From: BJHL01 sp035299305
Lineage (GTDB): Bacteria; Planctomycetota; Phycisphaerae; Phycisphaerales; UBA1924
Assembly: GCA_035299305.1 (NCBI GenBank)
Contig: DATGWV010000237.1
Coordinates: 14,221-78,220, forward strand
Direction: 5' to 3'
Length of the DNA: 64,000 nucleotides
Within the stretch, counting starts at the first letter, position 1; each line of letters begins with the position of its first letter. Shown one piece after another: positions 33,187 to 42,718 of the stretch. The notes beneath the pieces were generated by a model. That model was not told where the DNA came from, did no database searches, and saw nothing but the letters and a program-made list of their open reading frames with translations. The position numbers and the translations under genes are program-made.

Positions 33187-35115
33187 ATGCATCATCACCC
33201 GTGCAACACTTGTGGCGTGAACGCAACACCCCCGCGCCCGCATTGCTTTTCCATCTTCCCGCTGCGACGATCTGTGTGTTATTGCGCGCTGGTCGCAATT
33301 CCGCTGCTGGTCGCGACACATGCGGCGGCGCAGGCCCCAGAACCGAGTTCTGCGGTGCCCGCGTCGGGCGTCGCCGCTCCGGTTGTTGTTGCGCCGGTTG
33401 TTGATAGCGGACTTGCACGCACGGCGTTGAGCTACGTGCAGCAGCGGTTGGTGCATTGGCGTGGCGAGGGCGACGAGTCGGTCGCGCCGTCACTGGCGGG
33501 CGCATCAGCGGTCAGCGTGACGCTTCGTCTTGAAGGGCAGCTCATCGCGCGAAGCGAAGCACTCGGCGCTGACAGTCTCGAAGCCGTCGTGACGCGAGCA
33601 CTCGCGCAGGCGGATACGAAGATTCCTGCGGCCAACGATGCGTTGCAACTGCAAGCCAGGCGGCAGATGCAATCTCGTGTCATCGCGACGGTTGAACTCG
33701 CTGGTGAACGCTTGCCACTGGATGCGACGACATTCGCGCAGACGAACGCGGATGTGAAGCCGGGCGTTGAGGCGATTGTGGTGGAAGTGGGGGAGAAGCA
33801 AGAGGTTCTCTTTCCGTTGCGCATGTTGCAGGCCGGTGATTTGCCCGCGCAGGCAATCATCTCCAGCATCGCGCAGCTTTCGGGTGATCCGGCGATGCCG
33901 ATGCCGGGCGTGATCGGGCAGGAACTGGGCGACTTGCGTCGCACGAAAGCCGTGCGTGTGTTCAGGTCGTCTGTCGTGCAGATGACGCAGCTCACGCCGG
34001 GCGGCCCTGGCATGCTTCTCACACGCGGCTCGCGCGTCGTTGCGTTGCGAGAAGTCAATCTCGCGATGCTGACCGACTTTCGCGAGCGGCTGATCGATCA
34101 CATCGATACACGCATCGCCCGAACGCCTGATGGCTCGCAGCTGTTTGCAACGTACTTCCCGTATCAGGATCGGGCCGATAGCGTTGCATCGCCCTTGCAG
34201 CGGGCAGTTTTGTGTGCCACGCTTGCACGAAGCACTCCACGCGGCGCGGCGTTCGCACGCGAGTTGCTCAACGATCTCATCACGCACGATGCTCGCAGTC
34301 TCAAGGAGCCGACGACCGCTGCGGCGGCGGTTGTCACGATGGCGTGGCTCAAGACGCCCATTAACGACGATGCATGGCGAGCTGCGCTGACGCAAGCACG
34401 CGACACGCTTGCGGCGAGCTACGCGAATGACGCATGGGCTGACACTGTGCCGACAGGGAGCCGAGCGATGGTCACGCTCGCGCTTTCGCATCTGGCCACA
34501 ACATTCGCGAACGAAGCGACACGTACTGCCGACGTGGCGCGGGCCTCCGCTGCGACACGCTCGCTGCTCGCGAACACGACGCCTGGTTCACTGGTGACGC
34601 ACATGCCGTGGCTCGGTTATGCGCAGCAGCAACTGGCCGGCGATGAACCGATTGCCGCCGCGCCTGCTCTGCGCGACATGCGAGCGATGTTCTGGGAGCG
34701 CTCGCTGCAAGCCGGTACGTCTGACACGGCGGACCTCGAAGGCGGCGTGATCTTCGGCTCGCGCGATCCGTCAGGCATCGCTGGGCCGACGTGGAACACC
34801 GCGCGTCCGGTGGCATTTGTCGCGGCGATGCTGCGTGATGCTCGATTTACTGATGATGCCGAGACATATTCGCAGCTGAGCAAGCTGCTCCCCTCGCTGC
34901 GATTCCTGCGTCAGCTCGCGATTGATGATGCGAGCGCGTTTGCATGTCCGCAGCCGCGCCGAGCGATGTGGGGCGTGCGTGTCGCGCCGTGGGATCAGCG
35001 GCAACCCATTGAAAGCAGCGCGATGACACTGCTCGCCGTCAGCGAAGCGATTGAGAGCATCAATGCGATTGCGTCGCGAGCCCCCGCTGCGGTGCCTGCG
35101 CCGCCAGCGAAGTAG
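33187..35115 (+). CDS. Large exported protein of unknown function
   Basis: 642 residues from ATG 33187; the open frame extends 37 codons upstream. Signal peptide-like segment (SVCYCALVAIPLLVATHAAAQA) at about 31-52. The N-terminal third (about 95-260) has an alternating strand-helix pattern with VSVTLRLEGQLIARSEALGADSLEAVV that weakly recalls AMMECR1-like domains, but I cannot confirm this. The remainder is helix-rich with an alpha/alpha-repeat look. It precedes the copper ATPase gene by 57 bases on the same strand. Confidence 0.5.
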   Translation: MHHHPCNTCGVNATPPRPHCFSIFPLRRSVCYCALVAIPLLVATHAAAQAPEPSSAVPASGVAAPVVVAPVVDSGLARTALSYVQQRLVHWRGEGDESVAPSLAGASAVSVTLRLEGQLIARSEALGADSLEAVVTRALAQADTKIPAANDALQLQARRQMQSRVIATVELAGERLPLDATTFAQTNADVKPGVEAIVVEVGEKQEVLFPLRMLQAGDLPAQAIISSIAQLSGDPAMPMPGVIGQELGDLRRTKAVRVFRSSVVQMTQLTPGGPGMLLTRGSRVVALREVNLAMLTDFRERLIDHIDTRIARTPDGSQLFATYFPYQDRADSVASPLQRAVLCATLARSTPRGAAFARELLNDLITHDARSLKEPTTAAAAVVTMAWLKTPINDDAWRAALTQARDTLAASYANDAWADTVPTGSRAMVTLALSHLATTFANEATRTADVARASAATRSLLANTTPGSLVTHMPWLGYAQQQLAGDEPIAAAPALRDMRAMFWERSLQAGTSDTADLEGGVIFGSRDPSGIAGPTWNTARPVAFVAAMLRDARFTDDAETYSQLSKLLPSLRFLRQLAIDDASAFACPQPRRAMWGVRVAPWDQRQPIESSAMTLLAVSEAIESINAIASRAPAAVPAPPAK

Positions 35116-35172
35116 TTTTTCGCGTGGGAGCAGTGCCACAGTTCTCGCCAAGCAGCATCTCATGAGTATCGC

Positions 35173-37479
35173 ATGTCGTCCCACTCGCCTTCACATCTCT
35201 CGCCTGCAGATGTCGCGCCAACTGCGCGCATCGATCTTCCTATTGAGGGCATGACCTGTGCAGCGTGCGCCGCTCGCATCACCAGACATCTCGCGAAGCA
35301 GCCCGGCATCACATCAGCGAGCGTCAATTTCGCGACGAAGACGGCAACAGTGCAGTTCAATGACGCGGCGACCGATGTGCCTGCTATCGCCGCGGCTGTG
35401 AACGCCATCGGTTTCACCGCCACGGTACCCGAACCTGCACCCGTGGCACGTGCTGCGTCAGGCGCGTCCACCGCACCATCGCTTGAAGCTCGGCTCGATG
35501 CTGAGACGAGGACGCTTCGCGTGAAGCTCATCGTCGCAGCGATCTTCACGTTTCCGGTGTTCATCATCGCGATGTCACACGGGCGTGTGTCTACGTTCAA
35601 CGTTTCGTGGATCAACTGGCTGCAGCTCGTACTCACGCTGCCGGTCGTGTGCTGGGCTGGCAGTCAGTTCTACATCTCCGCCATCAAGCAGTTGCGGTTC
35701 TTCTCGGCGAACATGGACACGTTGGTGGCTCTGGGCACGGGTGCCGCATTCATCTATTCGCTGGTTGTCACTATCTGGCCGGAGTTCGCGGCCGCTCTCT
35801 CTGCAACACATGCGTCGCACGAGCCCGCGCATGTGTATTACGAGTCTGCTGCAGTCATCATCGTGCTTGTGCTGCTGGGCAAGTATCTTGAGTCGCGTGC
35901 GACGCGACGGGCGACTTCGGCGATCAGTTCGCTCGTCAATCTCACGCCAAAGTTTGCACGCGTGCAACGCGGAAGCGGCGATTTTGATGTTGCTATCAAC
36001 GATCTTCGCGTTGGCGACATCATTCTGGTACGTCCGGGCGAAAAGATCGCTGCTGATGGTCGCGTGATCGCGGGTTCGTCGGCAATCGACGAGTCCATGC
36101 TCACGGGCGAGAGTCTGCCGGTGGAGAAGTCGGTCGATTCGCTTGTGTTTGCCGGTACGCTCAATACGACGGGTTCGCTGCGCATTCTTGCGACCAAAGT
36201 CGGTGAGCACACGTCGCTGCACCACATCATTCGCCTTGTGCAAGAAGCGCAAGGCAGCAAAGCACCCATTGCACGGCTCGCCGACCGCATCAGCGGCGTG
36301 TTCGTTCCGATCGTGCTGGTCATTGCGCTGCTGACGTTTGCCGCGTGGTGGCTGCTTGATGGCAGCCCCGACAAGCTCACGCACGCGCTCACAACGTCTG
36401 TTGCGGTGCTCATCATCGCGTGCCCGTGCGCGCTCGGGCTCGCGACGCCCACGGCGATCATGGTTGCCACGGGTCGGGCGGCGCGCATGGGCATTCTGAT
36501 TCGAAGTGGTGAAGCCCTGGAGAACGCACATCGCGTCACGGCGGTTGTGCTTGATAAGACGGGCACAATCACAGCGGGCAAGCCCGCTGTCGTGCGCATA
36601 GTGCCCGCGCCGGGCGTGAGTGAAACGGAACTGCTTGCCACTGTGGCGTCGGCGGAGCGCCCCAGTGAGCATCCGCTCGCCGCGGCGATCGCACGCGAAG
36701 CAGCCGCACGCAGTCTACCTCTGGCGCAGCCCACGCATTTTGAAGCCGTGCCCGGCAAGGGCGTGCGGGCGGTGCTGCCTGCGGGCACGGTGCTTGTGGG
36801 CACACAAGAGTTGCTCGCGCAGCACGCAATCACGGTGACTGAGGAGCTTTCCCTCGCTCACACGATCATGCACGTTGCGAGAGATCGCACATATCTCGGC
36901 GCGATCATGCTCGCCGACACGATCAAGCCGACAAGCCGCGAAGCGATCGCATCGCTGCACGCGATGGGGCTGCGTGTCATCATGCTGACAGGTGACAATC
37001 TCGCGGCCGCGCAAAGTGTCGCTGCTGAGGTGAACATCACGGACGCTCGTGATATTCATGCGAATGTGCTGCCTGCTGACAAAGCCGCGCACATCGCGGC
37101 GCTGCAGCGCGAAGGTCACCGTGTCGCGATGGTTGGCGACGGCATCAACGACGCTCCGGCGCTCGCCCTGGCCGATGTCGCGATCGCGATGGGTACCGGT
37201 GCTGACATCGCCATGGAAACCGCAGCGATCACCATTCTGCGAGGCGACCTGCGAGCTGTGTCGCAAGCCATCAATCTCTCACGCCGCACGATGCGGGTGA
37301 TCCGACAGAATCTATTCTGGGCGTTTCTCTACAACTCGCTGGGCATCCCGCTCGCCGCCGGCGTGCTTTACCCAGCGACAAGTTGGCTGCTCTCGCCGAT
37401 GATCGCAAGCGCGGCGATGGCACTCAGTAGCGTGAGCGTGGTGACGAACAGCTTGCGGCTCGCTCGGCGCAATCCCTGA
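35173..37479 (+). CDS. copA: Copper-transporting P-type ATPase
   Basis: 768 residues. One N-terminal heavy-metal domain with GMTCAAC at 26-32. The P1B-type core has TGES at about 311-314, the ion-binding C-P-C at about 417-419 in the sixth span, the phosphorylation site DKTGT at about 461, SEHP (nucleotide-binding HP) and the GDGIND hinge at about 655-660. CPC and the single MBD place it among Cu+ exporters. The ATP-driven export protects against copper. No cop regulator or chaperone is adjacent. Confidence 0.92.
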   Translation: MSSHSPSHLSPADVAPTARIDLPIEGMTCAACAARITRHLAKQPGITSASVNFATKTATVQFNDAATDVPAIAAAVNAIGFTATVPEPAPVARAASGASTAPSLEARLDAETRTLRVKLIVAAIFTFPVFIIAMSHGRVSTFNVSWINWLQLVLTLPVVCWAGSQFYISAIKQLRFFSANMDTLVALGTGAAFIYSLVVTIWPEFAAALSATHASHEPAHVYYESAAVIIVLVLLGKYLESRATRRATSAISSLVNLTPKFARVQRGSGDFDVAINDLRVGDIILVRPGEKIAADGRVIAGSSAIDESMLTGESLPVEKSVDSLVFAGTLNTTGSLRILATKVGEHTSLHHIIRLVQEAQGSKAPIARLADRISGVFVPIVLVIALLTFAAWWLLDGSPDKLTHALTTSVAVLIIACPCALGLATPTAIMVATGRAARMGILIRSGEALENAHRVTAVVLDKTGTITAGKPAVVRIVPAPGVSETELLATVASAERPSEHPLAAAIAREAAARSLPLAQPTHFEAVPGKGVRAVLPAGTVLVGTQELLAQHAITVTEELSLAHTIMHVARDRTYLGAIMLADTIKPTSREAIASLHAMGLRVIMLTGDNLAAAQSVAAEVNITDARDIHANVLPADKAAHIAALQREGHRVAMVGDGINDAPALALADVAIAMGTGADIAMETAAITILRGDLRAVSQAINLSRRTMRVIRQNLFWAFLYNSLGIPLAAGVLYPATSWLLSPMIASAAMALSSVSVVTNSLRLARRNP

Positions 37480-37560
37480 TTCTCATCAGCGGCGAGCAGG
37501 TCAACTAACAAACAGGCCCCGCACTTGTGAGGCTTTGCCGGACTATTCGCACATTTTGTG

Positions 37561-37606
37561 AAAGCGGACGACGGGATTTGAACCCGCAACATTCAGCTTG
37601 GAAGGC
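37561..37606. repeat. attL: 46-bp left att repeat
   Basis: Identical to 52142-52187. It is the displaced 3' end of the tRNA gene; the bases beyond 37606 do not continue the tRNA. Confidence 0.92.
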
Positions 37607-37801
37607 GGACGCTCTAGTGCCGAAGGTGCTGAAAAGACAAGCACTTATGACACGGGCGAGAACGTCCCCAGCGTTAGTGCCAGCGTTTCAACGCCTGAAG
37701 ACGCTGAACTCGCCGCAATCATCGCGGCATGGGCGACGCTTCCAGCTGCAATGCGGGCGGGTGTGGTGGCAATAGTGAACGCAGCGCGAGGTGTACAATG
37801 A
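37607..37801 (+). pseudogene. Stranded 3' end of the integrase gene
   Basis: Read in the frame that enters from the att core, this segment gives 64 residues ending in AAIIAAWATLPAAMRAGVVAIV and a TGA at 37799-37801. The last part has the look of a conserved C-terminal helix. In the integrated state it has no start codon of its own. Joined to base 52187, as in an excised circle, it continues the integrase frame without a break. An ATG overlapping its stop (37798) opens a small frame whose first 55 codons look protein-like. Confidence 0.75.
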
Positions 37802-38007
37802 AGAAACCACCATCCACAAAGCGCAAAACTAAGCCAATGGGCACCGTGGCATCGGCAGACTCCGTTGCGCCGCATCGCACCAACTCGCACGGAGTGCATC
37901 GGCCAGCGTCAACAAACGGCGAATATGATGAGATTGCGGAACGCTCTAGCACCCACGCTGTATCGGATCGCGGCGCGGGTGGCCGATTCGTCGCTGGCAA
38001 TCGAGGT
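37802..38007. other. Small broken reading frames, island left end
   Basis: The frame from ATG 37798 begins with a lysine/proline-rich stretch (MKKPPSTKRKTKP) and reaches EYDEIAERSS. A second plus-strand frame from ATG 37925 reads ALAPTLYRIAARVADSSLAI. The two probably belonged to one gene that was broken by a frameshift. I do not recognise it. Confidence 0.35.
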
Positions 38008-38344
38008 GCTCCTTCAGCGTCTTGTCGGTCATCCCCGAGAGGACTTCCGGGCGTTCTGCTAGCGCGTCGTAGAAAGCGATCTCATCTCCTGACAATTTTC
38101 TCCTGCACAGTGTTCCCGCGCGTGCTCGACCGGATCTCGTCCCGGATCAGCCGCTCGAGCAGCTCAACCGCGAGTTTTTTGTCGGCATCATTCGGTCGTC
38201 TTGGAGGAACTCATCTGACAGCAGCCCGATGTTCGGGCGCTCTACGCCCGCGAGTTTGAAGAAATCCGACACGCTATCGGAGGGAATCGCGTTGTCGAGT
38301 CCCTGCGTCAGCGCCGAGTCATTCGCATCTTTGCAGGCGGTGAC
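38008..38344 (-). pseudogene. Frameshifted remnant of another HsdR C-terminal domain
   Basis: On the minus strand, frames with at least one shift read DSVSDFFKLAGVERPNIGLLSDEFLQD, then AVELLERLIRDEI, then DEIAFYDALAERPEVL. This is the order of blocks in the C-terminal part of DUF3387-type HsdR subunits, but the stretch between RDEI and DEIAFYD is shorter than usual. It lies immediately downstream of the intact hsdR and is not part of its frame. Confidence 0.7.
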
Positions 38345-38373
38345 ATAGGACCGTTACCGGCGCGATGCACTTC

Positions 38374-41300
38374 TCAAACCTTCCCACCCACGCCCTTGAA
38401 TTTTTCAACAAAGGCGGCGATTTTCTGGAAAACACTTTGCTTGATGGTGAGATACTTGGGATTCAGCGGACTCATCTTGGGCAGGATGCTGTTAAGTTCG
38501 GTGCCGTTATCGCTGGCGTATTCCCGCTTCAGCGAGGTGAGAAGATAACGTCTGGCAGCATCTTCATTGAGGCTTTCTTCCCGGATGAGCGTTTCCGCTT
38601 CGCGCTTTTGCTCCGCTTGTGCGTAGGCAAAGAAGGATTCGATGATACTCGCCTTGTCGCGGAATTGATCGAGATCGGCCTGATTGATGAAATCGACCAC
38701 CAGACTCTCCTTGGCGCGGTTCCCAATGCTCGCGCGGATCACCCGGCGGACATCTTCGATCAAGGCACCCTTGTCCTTCAGCTTCTGGTTCTTCTCAAAA
38801 ATCAGTTCGAGGATGTAATCGAGGTTGATCTCCTGCGACTTGAGGAGGTCGATCTCAAAGACCACGTCATCCCAATCCACCGTGCTTTTCTCGTTCGCTT
38901 TGCCGTCTTTGTCGCGGCGCAGCCAGTCGCGGATGTCGTTGTAGGTAGAGCGGTAGTCCTGAACCTTGCGCTCCGGCAGGACCTCCGTTGCCTTGAGCTT
39001 TTCGAGATCATTGTCGGTCAAGTAACGCTGCGCCTTAAAAGCTTCGACCGCCGTTTCGTCATGCGGATCGACTTGCTGCCAGGCTTTCAAGTTGACGAAC
39101 TCATCGAAGTTTTGCAGCGCGTTCTCGATCTTCAGGTACTCTCCGAAGAGCTTAGTGAAGTCCTTCTTGTCGGCTTCCTTCTCGATGGCTGCCGGATCAG
39201 GAAACCTTTCTTTCAACTCTGCGACAACCTCGACAAAGCCGCGCCGCGCCGCGCCGGTGGCCACTTCAGTGAAGCCATCCATGTATTCGCTGTAGCTCTT
39301 CTCCAGGACGATGTTCTTGGTATTGGCATCGCCAAACAAAGTAATCGCGTCAATGGTCGGCTGCTCTAGATCCCGGAAGGTGACGATGTTGCCGAAAGTC
39401 TTGGTGGCGTCGTAGATTCGGTTGGTGCGAGAGTAAGCCTGGATCAGGCCGTGATAGCGCAGGTTCTTATCGACGAACAAGGTGTTAAGCGTCGGGGCGT
39501 CGAAGCCAGTGAGAAACATTCCGACAACGATCAGCAGGTCCACTTCCTGCCTCTTCACACGCTGGGCGAGATCGCGGTAGTAGTTTTGAAAGCCGTTGCT
39601 GTCGACACCAAAACTGGTTTTATAAAACGTGTTGTAGTCGGCGATCGCCGCGTTCAGAAACTCCTTGGCGCTACTGTTCATAGTAGAAACCTCGAAGCTT
39701 TCGTCTTGGATCGTACCGATGGCTTCCTGCTCCTCATTAGCGGCGAAGGAGAAGATAGTGGCCACCTTGAGAGGTCGCTCGCTCTCACTTTGCAGCGTCT
39801 TGAAGGTCTCGTAGTAAAGCTTCGCGGCATCCACGCTGCTCACCGCAAACATGGCATTGAAGCCCTTGCCGCCCACTTGCAGGCGGTGAGTTTTTTGGCG
39901 GTAGTTGTTCAGGATGTATTGGCTGATCTCCTTGATGCGATCTGGGTGAAGAAGGGCTTGGCGGTTTTCAGCGGCATTGAGTTTTTCCGTGTCCTGCTCG
40001 GTTTCGATGGCTTTGAAGCGCGGGCGCACGTCGTTGTAGTCCACCTTGAACTTCAGCACCTTTTCATCGCGGATGGCATCGGTGATGACGTAGGAGTGCA
40101 ACTCGCGACCGAACACACTGGCGGTCGTCTCCGCACCGCTGGCATTCTGCGGGAAAATCGGCGTGCCAGTGAATCCGAACTGATAAAACCGTTTAAACTT
40201 CTTTTGCAGGTTGGCTTGCGCCTCTCCGAACTGGCTACGGTGGCACTCGTCGAAGATGAACACCACCTGCTGGGAATAAACCGGAAGCAAAGCCTCGGTT
40301 TTCATCAGGTTATTTAGCTTCTGGATGGTGGTGACGATGATCTTGTTGTCGTCTTTCTGAAGGTTGCGTTTCAGACCGGCGGTGCTGTCGGAGCCGTTCA
40401 CGCTGTCTGGCGAGAACCGCTGGTATTCCTTCATTGTCTGGTAATCCAGATCCTTACGATCTACGACGAAGAACACTTTGTCGATGAAGTCCAGTTCCGT
40501 GGCCAAGCGGGCCGCTTTGAAGCTGGTTAGCGTCTTACCCGAACCGGTGGTGTGCCAGATATAGCCGCCGCTCTCCGGCTTGCTCCAGTTTTTCGATTCA
40601 TACGAGCTAACGATCTTCTGCAGGATGCGCTCCGTCGCTGCGATTTGGTATGGACGCATCACCAGCAGGGCATCGCTCACGTCGAAGACCGAGTAGTGCA
40701 GCAGCACCTTGAGCAGGGTGCGTTTCTCGAAAAAAGTCGCAGTGAAGTCCTTCAAATCCTTAATGAGGGAATTGTCCCTCGTCGCCCAATGCATCGTGAA
40801 GTCGAAGCTGTTCTTGTTTCGCTGTGTGGTGTTCGCGAAGTAGCGGGTGTCGGTGCCGTTGCTAATGACGAACAGTTGCAGGAACTTGAACAGCGATAAC
40901 TCGCTGTTGAAGCTCTCCTTGCTGTAGCGGTGGACCTGATTAAAAGCCTCACGAATGGCGACCCCGCGCTTTTTGAGCTCCACTTGCACGAGGGGCAAGC
41001 CGTTGACGAGAATGGTCACATCGTAGCGGTTGGCGTGACTGCCACTTTGTTCAAACTGCCGGATGACTTGGCAGGTGTTGCGCAGAACGTTCTTCTTGTC
41101 AAGCAGATAGATGTTCTGGATGTGGCCGTCATCAAAAACGAAGTCGTGGATGTAGTCATCGTGGATCTTGCGAGTCTTTTCGACGATGTGGTCGCTCGGG
41201 CGGTCGAGATAGGTCTCAACAAACCGCGTCCACTCCGAGTTGGTGAACTGGACGTTGTTGAGCGTTTGCAGTTGGGTGCGGGCGTTCGCAAGAAGTTTTA

Positions 41301-41472
41301 GAGGAGTGTTCAGCTCGCGTTCGAAGGTGTAACCCAGGTTTTCTAGATCTTGAATTAGCTCTCGCTCCAACGCGTCCTCGCTCTGGTAGGACTCCATGAG
41401 CTTGCAGTCCTTGTCGTATCGATCAAGAACGATAAAGCGGTTGGTCTCCGCGATGGCTTTGGTTTCGATCAT
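38374..41472 (-). CDS. hsdR: Type I restriction enzyme R subunit
   Basis: 1032 residues. N-terminal PD-(D/E)xK nuclease with D151, E165 and K167 (VTILVNGLPLVQVELKKRG). Helicase motor domain with Walker A TTGSGKT 308-314, DECH 408-411 and FTGTP at about 434. It translocates DNA and cuts unmethylated molecules as part of HsdR2M2S. It is the last gene of the operon hsdM-hsdS-prrC-hsdR, with a six-base gap to prrC. The length is typical. The GC content is below that of the chromosomal genes. Confidence 0.95.
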   Translation of the reverse strand: MIETKAIAETNRFIVLDRYDKDCKLMESYQSEDALERELIQDLENLGYTFERELNTPLKLLANARTQLQTLNNVQFTNSEWTRFVETYLDRPSDHIVEKTRKIHDDYIHDFVFDDGHIQNIYLLDKKNVLRNTCQVIRQFEQSGSHANRYDVTILVNGLPLVQVELKKRGVAIREAFNQVHRYSKESFNSELSLFKFLQLFVISNGTDTRYFANTTQRNKNSFDFTMHWATRDNSLIKDLKDFTATFFEKRTLLKVLLHYSVFDVSDALLVMRPYQIAATERILQKIVSSYESKNWSKPESGGYIWHTTGSGKTLTSFKAARLATELDFIDKVFFVVDRKDLDYQTMKEYQRFSPDSVNGSDSTAGLKRNLQKDDNKIIVTTIQKLNNLMKTEALLPVYSQQVVFIFDECHRSQFGEAQANLQKKFKRFYQFGFTGTPIFPQNASGAETTASVFGRELHSYVITDAIRDEKVLKFKVDYNDVRPRFKAIETEQDTEKLNAAENRQALLHPDRIKEISQYILNNYRQKTHRLQVGGKGFNAMFAVSSVDAAKLYYETFKTLQSESERPLKVATIFSFAANEEQEAIGTIQDESFEVSTMNSSAKEFLNAAIADYNTFYKTSFGVDSNGFQNYYRDLAQRVKRQEVDLLIVVGMFLTGFDAPTLNTLFVDKNLRYHGLIQAYSRTNRIYDATKTFGNIVTFRDLEQPTIDAITLFGDANTKNIVLEKSYSEYMDGFTEVATGAARRGFVEVVAELKERFPDPAAIEKEADKKDFTKLFGEYLKIENALQNFDEFVNLKAWQQVDPHDETAVEAFKAQRYLTDNDLEKLKATEVLPERKVQDYRSTYNDIRDWLRRDKDGKANEKSTVDWDDVVFEIDLLKSQEINLDYILELIFEKNQKLKDKGALIEDVRRVIRASIGNRAKESLVVDFINQADLDQFRDKASIIESFFAYAQAEQKREAETLIREESLNEDAARRYLLTSLKREYASDNGTELNSILPKMSPLNPKYLTIKQSVFQKIAAFVEKFKGVGGKV

Positions 41473-41478
41473 GGTTCC

Positions 41479-42717
41479 TTACTCTGATGCAGCCGGTTGA
41501 TCGCTCGCTACGTTGAAACGATACGTCTCAGTGATCTTGCTAACGAGAAAGCTCAGCATTCGCTTATCGTCATCGTCTAGGTCCGCGACTTCGTCGGCCG
41601 AATGTTTGGAGTGACTGAATAGATTGATCATCCGCGCCTCATACGGGTTCGTTCGTCCATCGTCGGTTTTGGGCAGTAAATCAGCCCATTTGTCATACCC
41701 CAGAAATGTGGAGGTCTTCTCCAAAAGGTTTCGCAGAAAATTGTAGTGATACTTGCGAATATGGCCTGTTTGGATGGCTTTCTCGAGTTCGCCCTTTAGG
41801 TAGAGGTGGTAGGCAAAAGGCGAATCATTGCTTTGGGACTCAAGCGAGTGAGTTCCATCTTCGCTCTTTCTGAGTAAGTACTTTTTGGCACTGCTGGCTT
41901 TAAATTCATTGTGCAGCACGTTATAAAAAAGGGGGTTGTGCGTCGTGATTATGAACTTCAGTTCGGAGTCACTCGACTTGATCAGGGCGGCCAAATTAAC
42001 GGCCAGCTCGATCAAATGGTTCTCATCCAATGAGCTAACCGGGTCATCGATAAAGATATACTCTAGTAGATCATACTTGTCGGTTTCCCGCTGAGATGGT
42101 TCGGCCACGTTTAGAACTTCTACAACCTGCTCAATGAGGCTATAAAAGATGCTCCAGATGAAGCAGCTCTCCTCGCCTTTAGAAATTTTAACGTGCTCGC
42201 TGATGCCTTCGTTTCCCCGCTCGTAGGAAAACGTAACCTCTGAGAAACCGGGCACCTCAACGTCTTTTCCCTCCCCATTTTTGATGGTGTACGCTTGGTT
42301 AAATCGAGGTGTCAGCTTGTCGTTTGTGTAACGTTGAAAGTGTGCGATGGCGTTTTGATCCTGCCCTTGGTCCTGTAAGACCCATCGCGTATAGGCGTTG
42401 GGCTGGATCTTCATAATCCGCTTTACGTCGCCTTCAAGATCGTTGTCCCAATAGAAAAGATCCTCAGTGAATGCGTTGTAATAAAGAATCTTTGGTCGGG
42501 GGTCTATTGCATCGTCTTGACCCTGATTCTTTGGCGCAATTAGTTCTTTGAACTCACGCGAAAGCCGCGTTTTCCCAGTGCCATTAAAAGCATAAATCAA
42601 CTGCACCTTCGGCACCGGCTTGGACGCTGTAACTTCGCGCGTTTGTACGGAGACTGTTTTAGTGACAGTCTTGGCCGTGCTTAACTGCTCCGCAATCATT
42701 TTGAGTGAGTGACTCAT
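41479..42717 (-). CDS. prrC: PrrC-type anticodon nuclease (AAA ATPase plus ACNase motif)
   Basis: 412 residues. The ATPase part has Walker A FNGTGKT 44-50 (first position Ala43 where Gly is usual), IFIDDPVSSLDENH at 221-234 and the TTHN motif at 258-261. The C-terminal part has R329-xxx-E333 (FLRNLLEKTSTF) and H369 or H372, matching in order the R-xxx-E and His catalytic residues of E. coli PrrC, about 36 residues apart against about 32. PrrC cuts tRNA-Lys in the anticodon loop when phage disables the linked EcoprrI. It lies between hsdS and hsdR exactly as in the prr locus. The tRNA target here is unknown. Confidence 0.75.
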   Translation of the reverse strand: MSHSLKMIAEQLSTAKTVTKTVSVQTREVTASKPVPKVQLIYAFNGTGKTRLSREFKELIAPKNQGQDDAIDPRPKILYYNAFTEDLFYWDNDLEGDVKRIMKIQPNAYTRWVLQDQGQDQNAIAHFQRYTNDKLTPRFNQAYTIKNGEGKDVEVPGFSEVTFSYERGNEGISEHVKISKGEESCFIWSIFYSLIEQVVEVLNVAEPSQRETDKYDLLEYIFIDDPVSSLDENHLIELAVNLAALIKSSDSELKFIITTHNPLFYNVLHNEFKASSAKKYLLRKSEDGTHSLESQSNDSPFAYHLYLKGELEKAIQTGHIRKYHYNFLRNLLEKTSTFLGYDKWADLLPKTDDGRTNPYEARMINLFSHSKHSADEVADLDDDDKRMLSFLVSKITETYRFNVASDQPAASE

Positions 42718-42718
42718 A

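Noticed and set aside
37561..37620. A second tRNA-Gly gene at the island left end
   Set aside because: Only the 3' half up to the anticodon loop is present; the 5' half is missing, so it is the att remnant and not a gene.
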